Assembly (NCBI GenBank): GCA_002383105.1
Contig: DFXC01000068.1
Location: forward strand, 1-16,646
Length of the DNA stretch: 16,646 nt
Reading direction: 5' to 3'
Source of the DNA: Hyphomicrobiaceae bacterium UBA4118
GTDB lineage: Bacteria > Pseudomonadota > Alphaproteobacteria > Rhizobiales > Methyloligellaceae
The notes below the pieces were generated by a model. That model was not told the origin of the DNA. It made no database searches and worked only from the letters and a program-made list of their open reading frames with translations. Shown here one piece after another: positions 14,851 to 16,646 of the stretch. A program made the position numbers and the translations under genes. Within the stretch, counting starts at the first letter, position 1; the number at the start of each line of letters is the position of its first letter.

Positions 14851-16341
14851 TCACTCCGCGGGCGCGATCTTGGTGAGGCCGCCCATATAGGGCTTCAGCA
14901 CCTCGGGGACGCGCACGCTGCCGTCAGCTTCTTGATAGTTCTCCAGAACCGCGATCAGCGCGCGGCCGACGGCGACGCCGGAGCCGTTCAGCGTATGGAC
15001 GAAACGCGTCTCCTTGGCACCTTTGGCCTTGTAGCGCGCGCTCATGCGGCGGGCCTGGAAGTCGCCGCAGTTCGAGCAGGAGGAAATCTCGCGATACGTC
15101 CCTTGCCCCGGCAGCCACACCTCGATGTCGTAGGTCTTCTGCGCGGCGAAGCCCATGTCGCCGGTGGAGAGCACCACCGTGCGATAAGGAATTTCGAGTC
15201 TTTTCAACACGGTCTCGGCGCATTCTGTCATGCGCTCGTGCTCCTCCGCCGACTGCTCGGGCGTGGTGATGGAGACGAGCTCGACCTTGGAGAATTGATG
15301 CTGGCGGATCATGCCGCGCGTGTCCTTGCCGGCGGCGCCGGCCTCGGCGCGGAAACAGGGCGTCCAGGCGGTCACGCGCATGGGGAGGCTACCCTGTTCG
15401 ACTATGTCCTCGCGAACGAGATTGGTCAGCGGCACCTCGGCTGTGGGGATGAGCCAGCGGTAGAGCTCGAAGCGCCAAAGCTTGTCCATCCACTTCCCGG
15501 CAGGATTTTGAAGATAGACCTCTCGGAATAGAGCACCTTCCCTCTGAATTGATTGAAGCGCTTCCTCATCCTGCGATGACCAAGGTGCATCTGGATCGTC
15601 TGTTCTTTTCAAGCCGTGCTCGGTCATCTTCAGTTTTGGCCCGTCGATATCGGCTACCCATTGTAGCGTGGGGTATTGATCCTTTCGGAATTTCGGAAGC
15701 TGTGCAGTCCCAAACATGACTTCGTCCCGCACGATCAGCGGCGGATTTACTTCCGTGTAGCCATGCTCGCTCGTATGCAAATCGAGCATGAACTGGCCGA
15801 GAGCGCGTTCGAGACGTGCCAGAGCACCCTTGAGCACGACGAAGCGCGCGCCTGACAGCTTTGCCGCCGTCTCGAAATCCATGAGCCCAAGCGCCTCGCC
15901 AAGCTCGAAATGCTGCTTGGGTTGAAAGGAAAACTTCGTCGGCGTGCCGACCTCGCGCAGAACTTTGTTGGAGTCTGCGTCAGGCCCAACCGGGACATCG
16001 GCGGCGGGAATGTTCGGGATGTGCGCTAGGAGCAAGTGCCACAGCCTATTGACCTCGCGCTCGGCGGCCTCGCCGTCTTGGATCGCGGTCTTGAGCCGCG
16101 CCACCTCCTCTTTCAGGGCTTCGGCACGTGTCTCATCCTTGGCTTGCTTGGCCTGGCCGATCTCCTTTGAGGCGGCGTTGCGGCGGGCCTGCGCGTCCTG
16201 CAATTGTTGAATCGTCGTACGGCGTTGCTCGTCGAGGCTCAGAATTCGATTCAACGTGGCGCCAGGATCGTCGAAGCCGCGATCCGTCAGCCCTTTGACG
16301 AAGGCGTCGGGATGATCGCGAATCCATTTGATGTCGAGCAC
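14851..16341 (-). CDS. serS: Seryl-tRNA synthetase with an internal insertion
   Basis: A 496-residue class II synthetase that charges tRNA-Ser (and tRNA-Sec where present). The N-terminal ~110 residues form the long coiled-coil arm that grips the tRNA. The catalytic core has motif 2 with FRAEAG (330-335) and [10 protein letters not shown], and motif 3 with [11 protein letters not shown] (Arg460). Bacterial SerRS is usually about 430 residues. The extra length is mostly between LPKF (215-218) and IPTAEV (298-303), where 79 residues replace about 26 in E. coli. That stretch (15451-15690) is near 50% GC by hand count, against about 65% in the neighbouring part. Start is GTG at 16341 with AAGGA 7 bases upstream. 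Alternative: a genuine lineage-specific insertion of normal function, which I consider likely. Confidence 0.96.
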   Translation of the reverse strand: MLDIKWIRDHPDAFVKGLTDRGFDDPGATLNRILSLDEQRRTTIQQLQDAQARRNAASKEIGQAKQAKDETRAEALKEEVARLKTAIQDGEAAEREVNRLWHLLLAHIPNIPAADVPVGPDADSNKVLREVGTPTKFSFQPKQHFELGEALGLMDFETAAKLSGARFVVLKGALARLERALGQFMLDLHTSEHGYTEVNPPLIVRDEVMFGTAQLPKFRKDQYPTLQWVADIDGPKLKMTEHGLKRTDDPDAPWSSQDEEALQSIQREGALFREVYLQNPAGKWMDKLWRFELYRWLIPTAEVPLTNLVREDIVEQGSLPMRVTAWTPCFRAEAGAAGKDTRGMIRQHQFSKVELVSITTPEQSAEEHERMTECAETVLKRLEIPYRTVVLSTGDMGFAAQKTYDIEVWLPGQGTYREISSCSNCGDFQARRMSARYKAKGAKETRFVHTLNGSGVAVGRALIAVLENYQEADGSVRVPEVLKPYMGGLTKIAPAE

Positions 16342-16380
16342 GGCTGATTCCTTCGGGCGGCCCGCAGTGAATCGAAGCTC

Positions 16381-16409
16381 CGTATAAGGCCCCGCCCCCT
16401 TATTGTCAT
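16381..16409 (-). promoter_or_regulatory. Candidate promoter for serS
   Basis: On the minus strand ATGACA (16404-16409) is followed after exactly 17 bases by TATACG (16381-16386). These are five-of-six and four-of-six matches to the -35 and -10 consensus. The start site would be near 16374, about 33 bases before the GTG of serS and upstream of its AAGGA site. Confidence 0.45.
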
Positions 16410-16442
16410 CGCCCGGGTTCCCCTATGTGATGACCCCTCACC

Positions 16443-16516
16443 CTTTCCGCCAAACGACTTGCTCGGTTCCCCTCGCAAGATCCTGGCGGAAAGCCCTCTC
16501 CCACAAGGGGAGAGGG
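16443..16516. repeat. Structured inverted-repeat element upstream of serS
   Basis: Two adjacent structures. First, CTTTCCGCCA (16443-16452) pairs perfectly with TGGCGGAAAG (16484-16493), enclosing a smaller CTTGC/GCAAG stem (16458-16462/16475-16479). Second, CCCTCTCCC (16494-16502) pairs with GGGAGAGGG (16508-16516) around a 5-base loop. The second half is a common intergenic motif of proteobacterial genomes. No T-tract follows on the + strand. It could terminate an upstream gene outside the window, or be a dispersed repeat. Confidence 0.6.
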
Positions 16517-16646
16517 TACGATCGCCGGGCTGGTGATAAAGCACATAAAAACAATTAATTAGTTGCTGGCTCTAATGCGCTGACCTTGTCAGGCTGCATT
16601 TAGATAGCTCTGTAGGTCTCGCAAATAGGTCCAAATCCTGGGCCCG

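Larger units (their letters stand above)
16342..16646. other. Gene-free region upstream of serS
   Basis: About 305 bases without a credible gene. From serS outward it holds the ribosome binding site, the promoter candidate, the inverted-repeat element, and from about 16535 to the edge an AT-richer stretch (for example ATAAAAACAATTAATTAG). The open frame crossing part of it on the minus strand overlaps serS and has no ribosome binding site. Confidence 0.5.

Noticed and set aside
16287..16544. Minus-strand 85-residue open frame upstream of serS
   Set aside because: It overlaps the serS 5' end, crosses the promoter and inverted repeats, and has no ribosome binding site.
16590..16646. Possible tRNA 3' part or attachment site (GGTCCAAATCC resembles a T-arm)
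   Set aside because: No matching T-stem, anticodon arm or acceptor stem can be built from the bases in the window; the resemblance is short and may be chance.
1..16646. CRISPR array, toxin-antitoxin pair, prophage or transposon
   Set aside because: No spaced direct repeats, integrase, transposase or paired small genes of such types were seen.

Overview
The window looks like chromosomal DNA from a GC-rich alphaproteobacterium, most likely of the order Hyphomicrobiales (Rhizobiales). The grounds are a base composition in the mid-60s percent GC over most genes, protein sequences of alphaproteobacterial type, and a gene order I recognise from that group: serS, pcm, LysM/M23 protein, DUF815 ATPase, yajC, secD, secF, squalene/phytoene-synthase-like gene, trmFO. 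Genus cannot be assigned from the sequence alone. No tRNA, rRNA, insertion sequence, prophage or CRISPR array was found.

Region 1 (1-4100) is a loose, strand-switching set of small genes. It holds the 5' part of a cupin-like gene at the left edge (-), a small exported four-cysteine protein (+), a glutathione S-transferase family protein (-), a second exported four-cysteine protein (+), an unrecognised aromatic-rich soluble protein (-), a small multi-pass membrane protein whose start is hard to place (+), and a DUF1097 membrane protein (-). No shared pathway is visible. A 10-bp perfect hairpin separates the convergent membrane-protein and DUF1097 genes.

Region 2 (4345-11460) is the conserved core. 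trmFO (tRNA U54 methylation) lies on + and converges on a minus-strand run yajC > secD > secF > squalene/phytoene-synthase-like > DUF4153. The short gaps suggest one transcript, led by a candidate promoter at about 11554-11581. YajC, SecD and SecF form the accessory complex of the Sec translocon. The synthase-like protein lacks the first Asp-rich catalytic motif and resembles the NDUFAF6 complex I assembly factor type more than a carotenoid or squalene enzyme.

Region 3 (11592-16341) holds a DUF815 P-loop ATPase (+), then, converging on it through a palindromic repeat, an NlpD/DipM-like lipoprotein (two LysM domains plus a degenerate M23 domain), pcm and serS (all -). The intergenic region upstream of the nlpD-like gene carries a perfect TTAA-N7-TTAA motif, the consensus of the cell-cycle regulator CtrA, flanked by two GANTC sites. 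That would link septal peptidoglycan remodelling to the cell cycle. serS encodes an enlarged SerRS with an extra segment of roughly 50 residues lying in DNA of about 50% GC. Two genes I would expect in this neighbourhood, surE (between serS and pcm) and a Mth938-domain gene (next to the synthase-like gene), are not there.

Region 4 (16342-16646) has no gene. It contains a good serS promoter candidate, a structured inverted-repeat element and an AT-rich tail at the window edge.

I do not see a clearly new multi-gene system. The best leads are the CtrA/GANTC control of the nlpD-like gene, the SerRS insertion, and the NDUFAF6-like gene inside the Sec operon.
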